From Parafrankia sp. EUN1f (GTDB taxonomy: Bacteria; Actinomycetota; Actinomycetes; Frankiales; Frankiaceae), in contig NZ_ADGX01000003.1 of the NCBI RefSeq assembly GCF_000177675.1, positions 50,152-114,151 of the forward strand: a stretch of DNA of 64,000 nt. The letters are read 5' to 3'. Below the pieces are notes generated by a model. It saw only the letters and a program-made list of their open reading frames with translations. It did no database searches and was not told the DNA's origin. Below, one piece after another: positions 57,012-64,000 of the stretch. The position numbers and the translations under genes were made by a program. Each line of letters opens with the position of its first letter. Position 1 is the stretch's first letter.

Positions 57012-57083
57012 CAGCCCACATCCTCGACATCAGCCCGCCTCCTCGATATCAACCCGCCTCCTCGACATCAACCCGCCTCCTCG
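57008..57083 (-). repeat. 19-bp repeat duplicating the hypA/hypB SD-stop-start junction
   Basis: Four tandem copies lie at 57008-57026, 57027-57045, 57046-57064 and 57065-57083. On the coding strand the unit reads GAGGAGGCGGGTTGATGTC: a Shine-Dalgarno, a spacer and TGATG. hypA stops in the first copy, and hypB's ATG follows the fourth. Confidence 0.85.
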
Positions 57084-57412
57084 GTGACCTCGACCGCGGT
57101 GATCCGGACCTGCTCACCGCCGGTCAGGTCGATCTCGTGGCTGCCGCACCGGCACGGCGTGAGCAGGTCGGGCAGGTCGACGTCGCGCCCGCACCGTCGG
57201 CAGTGGCCCCGCCCGACCGGCTCGGTGAGCTCCAGCCGCGCGCCGGCCAGCGGTGTGCCGGCGGCGACCAGGTCGAAGCAGAACCGCACCGGCTCGGTCA
57301 TCACTCCGGACAACCGGCCGATCTCCAGCACCACCCGGGTGACCCGTACGTCCGCGGGCAGCCGGTCGACGATCATGTCGACCAGGCCGACGGTGACCGA
57401 GAGTTCGTGCAC
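57068..57412 (-). CDS. hypA: HypA nickel chaperone
   Basis: This 114-aa protein starts MHELSVTVGLVDMI (His2 is the nickel ligand) and has the zinc-binding part CRRCG ... PCRCGS. Most HypA proteins have two CxxC pairs (CPxCGS in the second). Here the second pair is CxC, so one zinc ligand is shifted by a residue. The length is normal. It lies 15 bases after hypE and ends inside the 19-bp repeat that leads to hypB. Confidence 0.93.
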   Translation of the reverse strand: MHELSVTVGLVDMIVDRLPADVRVTRVVLEIGRLSGVMTEPVRFCFDLVAAGTPLAGARLELTEPVGRGHCRRCGRDVDLPDLLTPCRCGSHEIDLTGGEQVRITAVEVTEEAG

Positions 57413-57427
57413 CGCGCGACCGCCCGG

Positions 57428-58579
57428 TCAGCAGATCCGCGGCAGCGGATCGCCCACCAGCAGGTCGACGATGCGGGTGCCGCCGAACGCCGTGTTGAGC
57501 AGCACCGTTCCCGGCGGGTCGTCGACGATCCGGCCGATCACCGTGCTCTGCGCTCCGAGCGGGTCCGCACGCAGGGCCGCGAGCGCGGTGTCGACCGCCT
57601 CCGGGGCGACGATCACCACCATCCTGCCCTCGCACGCGACGTACAGCGGGTCGAGCCCGAGCAGCTCACAGGCGCCGCGCACCTCGGTGCGGACGGGCAC
57701 CGCGGCTTCGTCGACGACGACCCCGACACCGGACGCCTTCGCGACCTCGTTGAGGATCGTCGCGACACCACCGCGGGTCGCGTCCCGCATCGCCCGCACG
57801 CCGCCACCGCCCGGTGCGCCGCCACTGCCCGGTGCGCCGCCACCGTCCCGCGTGCCGTCACCGCCCGGTGTGTTCACGGCTGCCAGCAGGCGTGCGGTGA
57901 GGGCTGACAGCGGGGCGGTGTCGGAGCGGAGGTCGGCGCTGAGGTCCAGCTCCCCGCGGGCCAGCAGCACCGTGATCCCGTGGTCGCCGATCGGCCCCGT
58001 GACCACGACGACATCCCCCGGCCGAGCCAGCGACGCCCCGAGCCGCAGCCCCGGATCGACCAGCCCGACGCCCGTCGTGGTGATGTAGCAGCCGTCGGCC
58101 CGGCCACGCTGGACGACCTTCGTGTCCCCGGTGACGATCGACACGCCCGCGCGCGTCGCCGCCTCGGCCATCGACGCCACGATCCGCCGCAGGTCCGCGA
58201 TGTCCATGCCCTCCTCGAGGATGACCGCGCTGGCCAGGTGCAACGGGCGGGCCCCGGCCACCGCCAGGTCGTTGACCGTGCCGTTCACCGCGAGATCCCC
58301 GATGTTGCCACCGGGGAAGAACAGCGGCGTGACGACGAACGAGTCCGTCGTGAGGGCGAGGCGCTCGGTGCCGGCGTCGAACACCGCCGCGTCCTCCAGC
58401 GGTTCCAGCAGCGGGTTGCGCAGCGCCTCGAGGAAGACCGCGTCGACCAGGGTCGCCGTGGCCTTGCCGCCGGCGCCGTGCGCCGAGGTGATGTGGGTGT
58501 CGCGCAGCTTGGGACGCCGGCGCCGGGCGGCCTCGACGCGGTCGAGGACTCCGGACGCACCCCGGCCTGCCGCCGTCAT
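57428..58579 (-). CDS. hypE: HypE, cyanide-ligand synthesis
   Basis: This 383-aa protein dehydrates the thiocarboxamide on its C-terminal cysteine to make thiocyanate for the Fe(CN)2CO centre. The C-terminus ends DPLPRIC, as required. THITSAHGAGGKATATLVDAVF and FVVTPLFFPGGNIGDLAVNGT are typical of the PurM-like fold, with MRDATRGGVATILNE near residue 262. Four 18-bp repeats insert a Gly/Pro-rich loop (GGDGTRDGGGAPGSGGAPGG) just before it. The start overlaps the hypD stop by four bases. Confidence 0.94.
   Translation of the reverse strand: MTAAGRGASGVLDRVEAARRRRPKLRDTHITSAHGAGGKATATLVDAVFLEALRNPLLEPLEDAAVFDAGTERLALTTDSFVVTPLFFPGGNIGDLAVNGTVNDLAVAGARPLHLASAVILEEGMDIADLRRIVASMAEAATRAGVSIVTGDTKVVQRGRADGCYITTTGVGLVDPGLRLGASLARPGDVVVVTGPIGDHGITVLLARGELDLSADLRSDTAPLSALTARLLAAVNTPGGDGTRDGGGAPGSGGAPGGGGVRAMRDATRGGVATILNEVAKASGVGVVVDEAAVPVRTEVRGACELLGLDPLYVACEGRMVVIVAPEAVDTALAALRADPLGAQSTVIGRIVDDPPGTVLLNTAFGGTRIVDLLVGDPLPRIC
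57800..57871 (-). repeat. 18-bp coding tandem repeat in hypE
   Basis: Four imperfect copies of GCCGCCACCGCCCGGTGC (plus strand) encode the Gly-rich insert in front of the MRDATRGG motif. Confidence 0.8.
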
Positions 58580-59793
58580 GCGCGGATCACCGCCTTCCTC
58601 GGGTCAGCCTGTCTGGTGTCAGCCTTTCTGGGGTCAGCCTTTCTGGGGTCGACGGAGCCGACGTCATCCCCGCGCTGGGTGCTGGTGGAGCCGCGATGGC
58701 GCAGGCGCCCGAAGTTGTAGTAGGCCGCGCAGGCCCCTTCGGGGGAGACCATGCATGCCCCGATCGGGGTCTCCGGGGTGCAGCCGGTGCCGAAGACCCT
58801 GCACTCCCACGGCTTGATCACACCGGTGAGGACCTCGCCGCACTGGCAGGCCTTCGGGTCGGCGACCCGGGCACCCGGTGGCGCGAAGATCCGCTCGGCG
58901 TCGAAGGCCGCGAACCGTTCCCGCACCTGCATGGCCGACCACGGAATGCGTCCCAGCCCGCGCCACTCGAAGTCCGGCCGCGGTTCGAGGACCTCGTCGA
59001 TGGCGGCGAGCGCCACCGGGTTGCCCTCGGCCGCGACCACCCGGGTGTACTGGTTCTCGACCTCGCACCGTCCGTCCCGGAGCTGACGGAGCAGCTGGTA
59101 GATGGACTGCAGGATGTCCAGCGGCTCGAAGCCGGAGACGACCAGCGGCTTGCCGTAGTCGCGTGGGATGAACTCGTACGGCCGGCAGCCGATGACCGTC
59201 GAGACGTGCCCGGGGCCCACGAATCCGTCCAGGCGCACGTCGGGGGAGTCGAGGATCGCCCGCAGCGCCGGCACAATCGTGATGTGGTTGCAGAAGATGG
59301 AGAAGTTCTCCAGTCCTTCCGCGGCCGCCCGCAGCACCGTCAGCGCGGTGGACGGTGTCGTCGTCTCGAAGCCGATCGCCATGAACACGACCCGCCGGTC
59401 CGGATTCGCCCGCGCGATCTTCAGCGAGTCGAGCGGGGAGTAGACCATCCGGATGTCGGTTCCCTCGGCGTTCGCGTCGAAGAACGAGCCGTGACTGCCC
59501 GGAACCCGCATCATGTCGCCGAACGAGGTCATGATGACGCCGTCCTGACGGGCGATGTGCATGGCATCGTCGACCCGGCCCATCGGAATGACACACACCG
59601 GGCAGCCCGGGCCATGCACCAGGCTGACCTCCGGCGGGAGATGGTCCTCCAGTCCGTGTTTGTAGATCGTGTGGGTGTGCCCGCCGCACACCTCCATGAA
59701 CGCGTAGGCGCGCCCGGGTTCGCACAGGTCGGCCATCCGGGCCGACAGCGCCCGCGCGGTGTCGGCGTCTCGGTACTCGTCGACGAAGCGCAT
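58576..59793 (-). CDS. hypD: HypD, Fe(CN)2CO scaffold
   Basis: This 405-aa iron-sulfur protein assembles the Fe(CN)2CO group with HypC. It has FMEVCGGHTHTIYKHG near residue 33, VHGPGCPVCVIP near 65, GFETTTPSTAL and the [4Fe-4S] cysteines in CQCGEVLTGVIKPWEC and GTGCTPETPIGACMVS. The last ~30 residues are an extra tail built from 15-bp repeats (DPRKADPRKADTRQADPRKA) that run up to the overlap with hypE. Standard HypD ends soon after YYNFGR. Confidence 0.95.
   Translation of the reverse strand: MRFVDEYRDADTARALSARMADLCEPGRAYAFMEVCGGHTHTIYKHGLEDHLPPEVSLVHGPGCPVCVIPMGRVDDAMHIARQDGVIMTSFGDMMRVPGSHGSFFDANAEGTDIRMVYSPLDSLKIARANPDRRVVFMAIGFETTTPSTALTVLRAAAEGLENFSIFCNHITIVPALRAILDSPDVRLDGFVGPGHVSTVIGCRPYEFIPRDYGKPLVVSGFEPLDILQSIYQLLRQLRDGRCEVENQYTRVVAAEGNPVALAAIDEVLEPRPDFEWRGLGRIPWSAMQVRERFAAFDAERIFAPPGARVADPKACQCGEVLTGVIKPWECRVFGTGCTPETPIGACMVSPEGACAAYYNFGRLRHRGSTSTQRGDDVGSVDPRKADPRKADTRQADPRKAVIRA
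58601..58645 (-). repeat. 15-bp coding tandem repeat in hypD tail
   Basis: Three copies of G(G/T)GTCAGCCTNTCTG at 58601, 58616 and 58631 encode the DPRKA/DTRQA tail repeats. Confidence 0.85.
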
Positions 59794-59847
59794 CAGCTCC
59801 CCCTCCTTCCTCGCTGGTCGGCCGACGTTCAGTGAGCCTGAAGAGGC

Positions 59848-60120
59848 TCAGTCGATGGCCGATGCGCGCAGAGCCGCCAGCTCGTCGTCGTAGGCCCGCC
59901 CGATGCCGGTGAGGAACTCCAGCGCCGCCCGGGCCTCGGCCTCGTCGATCAGGGACAACGCGAAGCCGACATGGATGAGGACCCAGTCACCCGGCCGGGG
60001 CGGGGTGGCGTCGAGCAGGCCGATGTTGATCGCACGCCGCACTCCGCTGACGTCCACCGTCGCGATGTCCGGGCGGTCCGGGCGGATCTCCACGACCTCG
60101 CCTGGGATGCCAAGGCACAT
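59848..60120 (-). CDS. hypC: HypC chaperone
   Basis: This 90-aa protein begins MCLGIPGEVVEI. Cys2, exposed after Met removal, holds the iron ligand group. VRRAINIGLLD and GDWVLIHVGFALSLIDEAEA are typical. It works with HypD to transfer Fe(CN)2CO to the hydrogenase large subunit. hypD follows after 54 bases. Confidence 0.95.
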   Translation of the reverse strand: MCLGIPGEVVEIRPDRPDIATVDVSGVRRAINIGLLDATPPRPGDWVLIHVGFALSLIDEAEARAALEFLTGIGRAYDDELAALRASAID

Positions 60121-60126
60121 GCCGGA

Positions 60127-60231
60127 TCACGACCTGCTGAACTCGAGGTAGCGCCGCACGTCAGGGGTCACGGTGACGGCCACGGCGCCGAGGCCGGCCG
60201 TCGCGGCGGCGAGCAGTATCCAGTGCGACAT
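60127..60231 (-). CDS. 34-aa membrane peptide, DUF6893-like
   Basis: ATG 60229-60231 follows GAAGGAGCTGATC and encodes a 34-residue protein: a single hydrophobic helix (SHWILLAAATAGLGAVAVTV) then PDVRRYLEFSRS. Small proteins of this shape (DUF6893) recur in actinobacterial hydrogenase loci. It could tether a maturation or electron-transfer partner to the membrane, but that is inference. Confidence 0.75.
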   Translation of the reverse strand: MSHWILLAAATAGLGAVAVTVTPDVRRYLEFSRS

Positions 60232-60233
60232 GA

Positions 60234-60761
60234 TCAGCTCCTTCGCGAGTTCGAATGCGAGTGCGAGTACGAATGCGCGGGTGTTGCCGGGGCCTCCTCC
60301 GAGGCCCCCACCTCCTCGACCACGGAGCGGACGAGCCGGGTCGCGGGCTCCACGGCGGCTGCCACCCGCGCGGACAGCCCGATCTGGGGATGCACGATGG
60401 CCGGTTCGCAGCCGACCAGCAGGGCGCGGTCGAGGCGACCGCCGAGCGTGGCGACCAGGTCGAGGACGGCGTCCGGCCGCATCCCGTGCGCGTCGAAGCC
60501 GACCGGTTCCCGCGCGCCGCCCAGATCCAGCAGCGAGACCGTTCCCGGCGGGTGCCCGCGCCCGAGCGCGTCGACGAGCACCACAGCCCTGTACCCGGAA
60601 CACAGGTCGAGGGCCAGCTGCATGCCGCTGATCCCGTAGTCGGCGACCGTGACGCCCGGCGGTGGGCCGGCGTCGAGCAGGCGGCGCACCACCTCGACGC
60701 CGAAACCGTCATCGGCGAGCAGGACGTTGCCCACTCCGGCGACCAGTGTGGGCGGGTTCAT
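60234..60761 (-). CDS. Hydrogenase maturation endopeptidase (HupD/HyaD family)
   Basis: This 175-aa protease removes the C-terminal tail of the large subunit after nickel insertion. GVGNVLLADDGFGVEVVRRL near residue 9 includes the nickel-sensing aspartate/glutamate, with VLVDALGRGHPPG and EPAIVHPQIGLSARV (His) downstream. The tail after residue 160 (HSYSHSHSNSRRS) comes from hexamer-like repeats at 60245-60277. It overlaps the upstream gene by four bases (ATGA), indicating coupling. Confidence 0.9.
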   Translation of the reverse strand: MNPPTLVAGVGNVLLADDGFGVEVVRRLLDAGPPPGVTVADYGISGMQLALDLCSGYRAVVLVDALGRGHPPGTVSLLDLGGAREPVGFDAHGMRPDAVLDLVATLGGRLDRALLVGCEPAIVHPQIGLSARVAAAVEPATRLVRSVVEEVGASEEAPATPAHSYSHSHSNSRRS

Positions 60762-62029
60762 CTCGGTTCCAGTTCGTCCGGGCGGAAATACAGGAAGCGG
60801 CCGAACTCTCGGCGCAGGTCGGCGCCCGGGTCCTCGTCCAGGGTGACCGCGATGTGGGTTCGTCCGTCGAGGTCGTGCAGCACCGCGGCGACGGTGGCGG
60901 CGGCACCGTCGACGAACATGTCCTGCGCGTCGGTCCGCCCGCGGTGGGGCCGGACCCACACCTTGGCGCCCTCCACCAGCTGCGGGGACGGGGTCAGCTG
61001 CGTGGCCGGGGTGGCCGGGGTGGCACGACCCGGGTCGGAGCCGCCGATCCGGGTGCGGCCGTGGAGTTTCTCGACCATCGCCGGCGCGAGCTCCGCGACG
61101 GCGTCCAGGAGCTCGGCCGCCCGCGGGTCACCCGCCCGGGCGTCGCGCCGTTCGGTCTCGGTCAGGGTCGCCGTGCGCAGGGCCAGCACCTCGTCGATCT
61201 CGGTGGCGTCGCAGAAGGAGGTCGGGCTCTCCGCGGCGAGATGAGGGTCGTCCGGGAGGATGATCGGTGCCGCCAGCAGCGTGCCGCTGCGGCCGGGCCG
61301 GCCCAGCAGAGCGGGCCACAGCCGCTCGTTGGCACAGTCAGCCGCGGCGTGGGCCGCCCATTCGGGCGGGTCCGCCGGCGACAGGAACTCCCCCGGGGCG
61401 ACGTGGGCCACCAGCTGCAGCCCGATGAACGCGGCCCCCAACGCCGCGTCCCGCGACCCGGCGGCGGCGTGCGGCGGCTCACCGGCGGAGATGTTGCGGA
61501 CGGTCGCGCGAATCCGGAATCCCCCGTAGGGGCCAGGAAGCCGCTGGGCGTCGAGCAGCAGCTCGCCGCGCGCCGCGGGCGTCGACGGCGTCGGCTGCGG
61601 TGGCGTGTAGGTGAGTTCTCGGCGTGCCGGCTCATCGAGCACGTCGGCGATGCGCACGCGCAGGGCGGTGGCCGCCTCGCCGCGCGCTCCGTCGTGCTCC
61701 CACAGCCAGCGGAGCGCGACTGTCAGCCGGGCGTCCGGGCCGCCGTCGAGGAGGAACTCGGTGTGCGCGTTGCTGTGCTCGCCGCTGCCGGCGCCGGCGA
61801 ACGACGGGGGCATCAGTACCCCGAACTGCCAGTGCTGCTGGTTCTTCAGCGCGTCGGACCGGTAGGGGTAGAGCAGGTAGCCCTCGTACAGGACGGTGTC
61901 CGACAGCGCCCGCGCCGCGGCGGACAGGAAGCCGAGCGCGTCCTCGACGCCGGGCACGGGTGAGGCCGTCCGACCTCCGGCATGGTCACTGATGGCCGCA
62001 TCGGTGCTGGTCCGGTCCGGCGATCTCAT
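60758..62029 (-). CDS. Conserved hydrogenase-locus protein, unknown
   Basis: This 423-aa protein starts MRSPDRTSTDAAISDHAGG. It has VLYEGYLLYPYRSDALKNQQHW near residue 46, WQFGVLMPP and HTEFLL, then a long alpha/beta region. Its C-terminus GAKVWVRPHRGRTDAQDMFVDG and REFGRFLYFRPDEL looks conserved. No enzyme motif was recognised. ATGA overlaps on both sides tie it to the endopeptidase and to the DUF6084 gene, so a role specific to the uptake hydrogenase is likely (inference). Confidence 0.7.
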   Translation of the reverse strand: MRSPDRTSTDAAISDHAGGRTASPVPGVEDALGFLSAAARALSDTVLYEGYLLYPYRSDALKNQQHWQFGVLMPPSFAGAGSGEHSNAHTEFLLDGGPDARLTVALRWLWEHDGARGEAATALRVRIADVLDEPARRELTYTPPQPTPSTPAARGELLLDAQRLPGPYGGFRIRATVRNISAGEPPHAAAGSRDAALGAAFIGLQLVAHVAPGEFLSPADPPEWAAHAAADCANERLWPALLGRPGRSGTLLAAPIILPDDPHLAAESPTSFCDATEIDEVLALRTATLTETERRDARAGDPRAAELLDAVAELAPAMVEKLHGRTRIGGSDPGRATPATPATQLTPSPQLVEGAKVWVRPHRGRTDAQDMFVDGAAATVAAVLHDLDGRTHIAVTLDEDPGADLRREFGRFLYFRPDELEPR

Positions 62030-62646
62030 CGGTCCTCCCCGGCCAGCAGCGAGACGATCGCGGCGTCGGCAGTCGCGATGGCATGGTCACGGCGGTAGCG
62101 CGTGAGCGCGTCGACGGTGCTGCGATCCAGGCGCAGCCAGCCCGAGCCGGGGAAGTAGGCGTCGATCAGCTCGCGCCAGGTGGCCACCGGCAGGCGGCAG
62201 GTGGTCTCCAGGCGCCAGGGCACCTGCTCGACGCGCAGCCCGTGCGGGCCCACCCCGAAGACGGTTCCGCTGAACATCAGACGTAGCGGGATCACCCCGC
62301 CTCGCAGCGACTGGAAGTAGTTGCCGGAGGCGACCTCAAGATCGTAGCTGCAGGGCACGGCGAGCTCGACGTCCGCGCTCCCGGTGAAGCCGGGAACCAT
62401 CGTGGACACCATCGCGAACTGGATCGGATGCGGCGGGCCGGCTCCGAACAGCCCGGTCAGCGCCTGCGCCTCCGCGTCGTCGTAGCGGCGCGCGCCGGGC
62501 TCGATGCGGATCTGGCAGCGAAGCGCCAGCACGTGCAGCCGCTCACCGCTGTGCTCCTCGACCCGCAGGACGAACCGAAGCGTCGGCGCCGCGGCGTGCC
62601 GCAGCGGCGTGACCTCGACACAGGTGAAGGTCAGGTCGGCCATCAT
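62026..62646 (-). CDS. DUF6084 family protein
   Basis: This 206-aa protein begins with two methionines after a G-rich stretch. Recognisable blocks are LHVLALRCQIRIEPGARRY, MVPGFTGSADVELAVPCSYD, PLRLMFSGTVFG, LPVATWRELIDAYFPGSGWL and LDRSTVDALTRYRR, as in DUF6084 proteins that accompany actinobacterial high-affinity [NiFe] hydrogenases (recalled association). The function is unknown. Confidence 0.8.
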   Translation of the reverse strand: MMADLTFTCVEVTPLRHAAAPTLRFVLRVEEHSGERLHVLALRCQIRIEPGARRYDDAEAQALTGLFGAGPPHPIQFAMVSTMVPGFTGSADVELAVPCSYDLEVASGNYFQSLRGGVIPLRLMFSGTVFGVGPHGLRVEQVPWRLETTCRLPVATWRELIDAYFPGSGWLRLDRSTVDALTRYRRDHAIATADAAIVSLLAGEDR

Positions 62647-63383
62647 GCGCCCCCCACAGGCGAAGTCACAGGGGAAGTCACGGGAGCAGGTGCGGCCCTG
62701 GCCGCAGCCGCGGGCGTGGCCCCGGCCCGGTGCCGGGCGTCGGCGAGGAAGGCCGCGAGGTGGGCGCGGGCGTCGGCACCGCCATCGAATCCCCGCCAGT
62801 GCAGCCGCAGGTCCCCGACGAGCCGGTAGCAGGCGTCGATCGGCAGCAGGTACCCCGCCTGGCCGTCGCGGGTGACATGGACGAGCACCGCCTCGACCTC
62901 GGGCTCCGGCCGCCACGCCGGCCCGCCCGTTGCACGGTCGGTGCCGGTGCCGGTGCCGGTGTCCGTGCTTTCGGTGTTGTCGGTGTCGTCGATGTCGAGG
63001 TCCTGCGGCGTCAGGGTGGCGGGCAGCTCGCAGTGCGTCGCCCCGGCGGGGCTCGGGTAGAAGGCGTTGACCGCCCCGTCGTGGATCACGAAGAACGCCA
63101 GCCCCACCGGAATCCCCGCCGCGGCCAGCAGCCGCGGGCCGGCAGCGAAACCGGGGGCGAAGCGGTATCGGGTCGGTATCGCGCGGTAGCGCCCGCCGCC
63201 GGCTCCGGTGGGGGTGAACAGCAGCCGGCAGCCGGGGCAGGCGCACAGGATGGACCTGGTGGCCAGGTCCGCGACGTGACCGTGACCGTGCTCGTCGGCG
63301 ACCGCCTCACCGCAGAACTCGCACCGGGTCATGGCACGGCCCGGGTTTGCGACGAGGAAGCGGCGCAGGGTGGGGGCCGTCAT
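62643..63383 (-). CDS. DUF5947 family protein
   Basis: This 246-aa protein has a zinc/iron-type Cys set in the first 60 residues (CEFCGEAVADEHGHGH, CACPGCRLLF), then YRAIPTRYRFAPGF, FYPSPAGATHCELP and GYLLPIDACYRLVGDLRLHWRGFDGG. These fit DUF5947, another companion of group 1h/5-type hydrogenase loci. A Thr/Gly/Asp repeat (DNTESTDTGTGTGTD) interrupts the middle. It overlaps both neighbours by four bases. Confidence 0.8.
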   Translation of the reverse strand: MTAPTLRRFLVANPGRAMTRCEFCGEAVADEHGHGHVADLATRSILCACPGCRLLFTPTGAGGGRYRAIPTRYRFAPGFAAGPRLLAAAGIPVGLAFFVIHDGAVNAFYPSPAGATHCELPATLTPQDLDIDDTDNTESTDTGTGTGTDRATGGPAWRPEPEVEAVLVHVTRDGQAGYLLPIDACYRLVGDLRLHWRGFDGGADARAHLAAFLADARHRAGATPAAAARAAPAPVTSPVTSPVGGA

Positions 63384-63958
63384 GGCGTGCTCGCCCGGTC
63401 AGCCGTGCCCGCCGCGCTCACGCCGACGACGGGCAGCAGGGGACGTCCGGCGGCGAGGTCGCCGGCGAGGTGCTGCCCCTCGACGGTGACGCCGACCTCG
63501 GGTGCGAGCGCCGCGACGGCGCGTTCGACGGCGGCGATCACCGCGGGGCTGGTCGGCTGCCCGTCGGCCTGGACCGTGACCACCCGGTCGTCGGCCGGGC
63601 CGGTGACCGCCAGCACGGGGGTCCGGTCGCCCAGCTGCGCCCGGATCTGGTCGAACGCCTGCTCGACCCGGTCGCGGGTGCTGACGGGATGCAGTCCGTG
63701 CATTGCCAGCATGGGGCCCAGGTGCGGGTCCGCCGCGAGCCGTCGGACGGTGTCCGCGTCGGCGATCCGGGTGACGCGGGCGAGGCCGGCACCGTAGAAC
63801 TCCATCAGTGCTCTGACGATCTCTTCCGCGAGCACCCGCGTCCGGCTGTCGCCAAGCTGCTCCATCCTGGCGAGCAGACCGTCGACGCGGGCCGCGGTGT
63901 CACGCGGGTCCGTGCTGTCGCGCGGGTCCGCGGTGGTCACTGTCGCTGTCGCTGTCAT
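63380..63958 (-). CDS. NifU-like protein of the hydrogenase locus
   Basis: This 192-aa protein resembles the NifU-family proteins found in these loci: RVDGLLARMEQLGDSRTRVLAEEIVRALMEFYGAGLARV in the first half and a C-terminal AVIAAVERAVAALAPEVGVTVEG like the NifU C-domain. The cluster-holding CxxC motif of true NifU scaffolds is absent, so iron-sulfur assembly is doubtful. The start region repeats DPRDSTDPRD. It begins seven bases after the preceding stop codon. Confidence 0.7.
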   Translation of the reverse strand: MTATATVTTADPRDSTDPRDTAARVDGLLARMEQLGDSRTRVLAEEIVRALMEFYGAGLARVTRIADADTVRRLAADPHLGPMLAMHGLHPVSTRDRVEQAFDQIRAQLGDRTPVLAVTGPADDRVVTVQADGQPTSPAVIAAVERAVAALAPEVGVTVEGQHLAGDLAAGRPLLPVVGVSAAGTADRASTP

Positions 63959-63965
63959 CGCGCGC

Positions 63966-64000
63966 TCATCCGGCCGGGGTGAAGGCGTGCGGGGTGTGCA
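63966..64000 (-). CDS. C-terminal end of upstream gene, possibly hydrogenase large subunit
   Basis: Only ten full codons are visible. They read HTPHAFTPAG-stop, preceded by a codon ending TG, which fits Val. A Val-His at this place would match the DPCxxCxVH end of [NiFe] large subunits followed by the short peptide that the endopeptidase removes. This identity rests on context and is tentative. Confidence 0.4.
   Translation of the reverse strand, partial: HTPHAFTPAG

Noticed and set aside
57008..57083. CRISPR-like appearance of the 19-bp repeats
   Set aside because: The copies are directly adjacent, with no spacers, and contain gene-junction signals.

Overview
The window comes from a very high-G+C actinobacterium. 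Several features point to a Frankia-like soil or symbiotic species, which is an inference: dense GTG starts, promoters placed for leaderless starts, DevR/DosR-, CmtR- and Hrp1-type proteins, and a [NiFe]-hydrogenase accessory operon carrying DUF5947, DUF6084 and DUF6893 proteins. No rRNA, tRNA, CRISPR array or intact insertion sequence was recognised.

Layout. 1-9,800: the end of an enoyl-CoA hydratase, a zinc-ribbon protein, a 1,525-aa SF1 helicase with a C-terminal Vsr/DUF559-type nuclease, a SWIM-finger protein, an APH-fold kinase and an ATP-dependent phosphofructokinase. 9,800-19,000: a PhoD-like phosphatase, a truncated proline-dehydrogenase-like protein, two Nudix-fold proteins (one fused to TerB), a methyltransferase, an AIM24 protein, a CoA-transferase III protein and a membrane protein. 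19,300-26,100: a metal and dormancy block with bacterioferritin behind an IdeR/DtxR-like box, a small alpha/beta-hydrolase, a CmtR-type repressor coupled to a CDF exporter, a degenerate Rv2004c-like protein, an Hrp1-like CBS protein, a Cys-rich finger protein and a DevR/DosR-like regulator with a candidate DevR box in front. 26,100-43,200: a DUF2889 protein, a lipoprotein, an NB-ARC/TPR protein, an MBL hydrolase, an Ala/Lys-rich protein, UppP, a CtpE-like P-type ATPase, NDH-2 and a divergent BpsA-like polyamine synthase. 43,200-46,050: CopC and a CopD-CtaG fusion.

46,100-51,900 is a zone of gene decay. It holds a GH1 beta-glucosidase remnant, a galT with an internal deletion beside an intact galK, an unrecognised frameshifted fragment, a decapitated response regulator and ABC-transporter remnants. 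An intact PRPP synthetase gene sits among them. A YihY-nitroreductase fusion follows at 52,060.

53,700 to the end is a [NiFe]-hydrogenase maturation locus. On the minus strand, in transcription order, it reads: the last codons of a gene ending ...VHTPHAFTPAG (possibly the large subunit), NifU-like, DUF5947, DUF6084, an unknown 423-aa protein, the endopeptidase, a 34-aa DUF6893 protein, hypC, hypD, hypE, hypA and hypB. hypF converges on hypB and carries a +1 frameshift. Many of the junctions are 4-nt stop/start overlaps, so one translationally coupled operon is likely. Nearly every gene in it contains short tandem repeats, and one 19-bp repeat duplicates the Shine-Dalgarno/stop/start junction between hypA and hypB.

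A family of ~48-bp imperfect palindromes (6,785, 17,526 and 39,595, plus a half copy at 17,462) lies only between genes.
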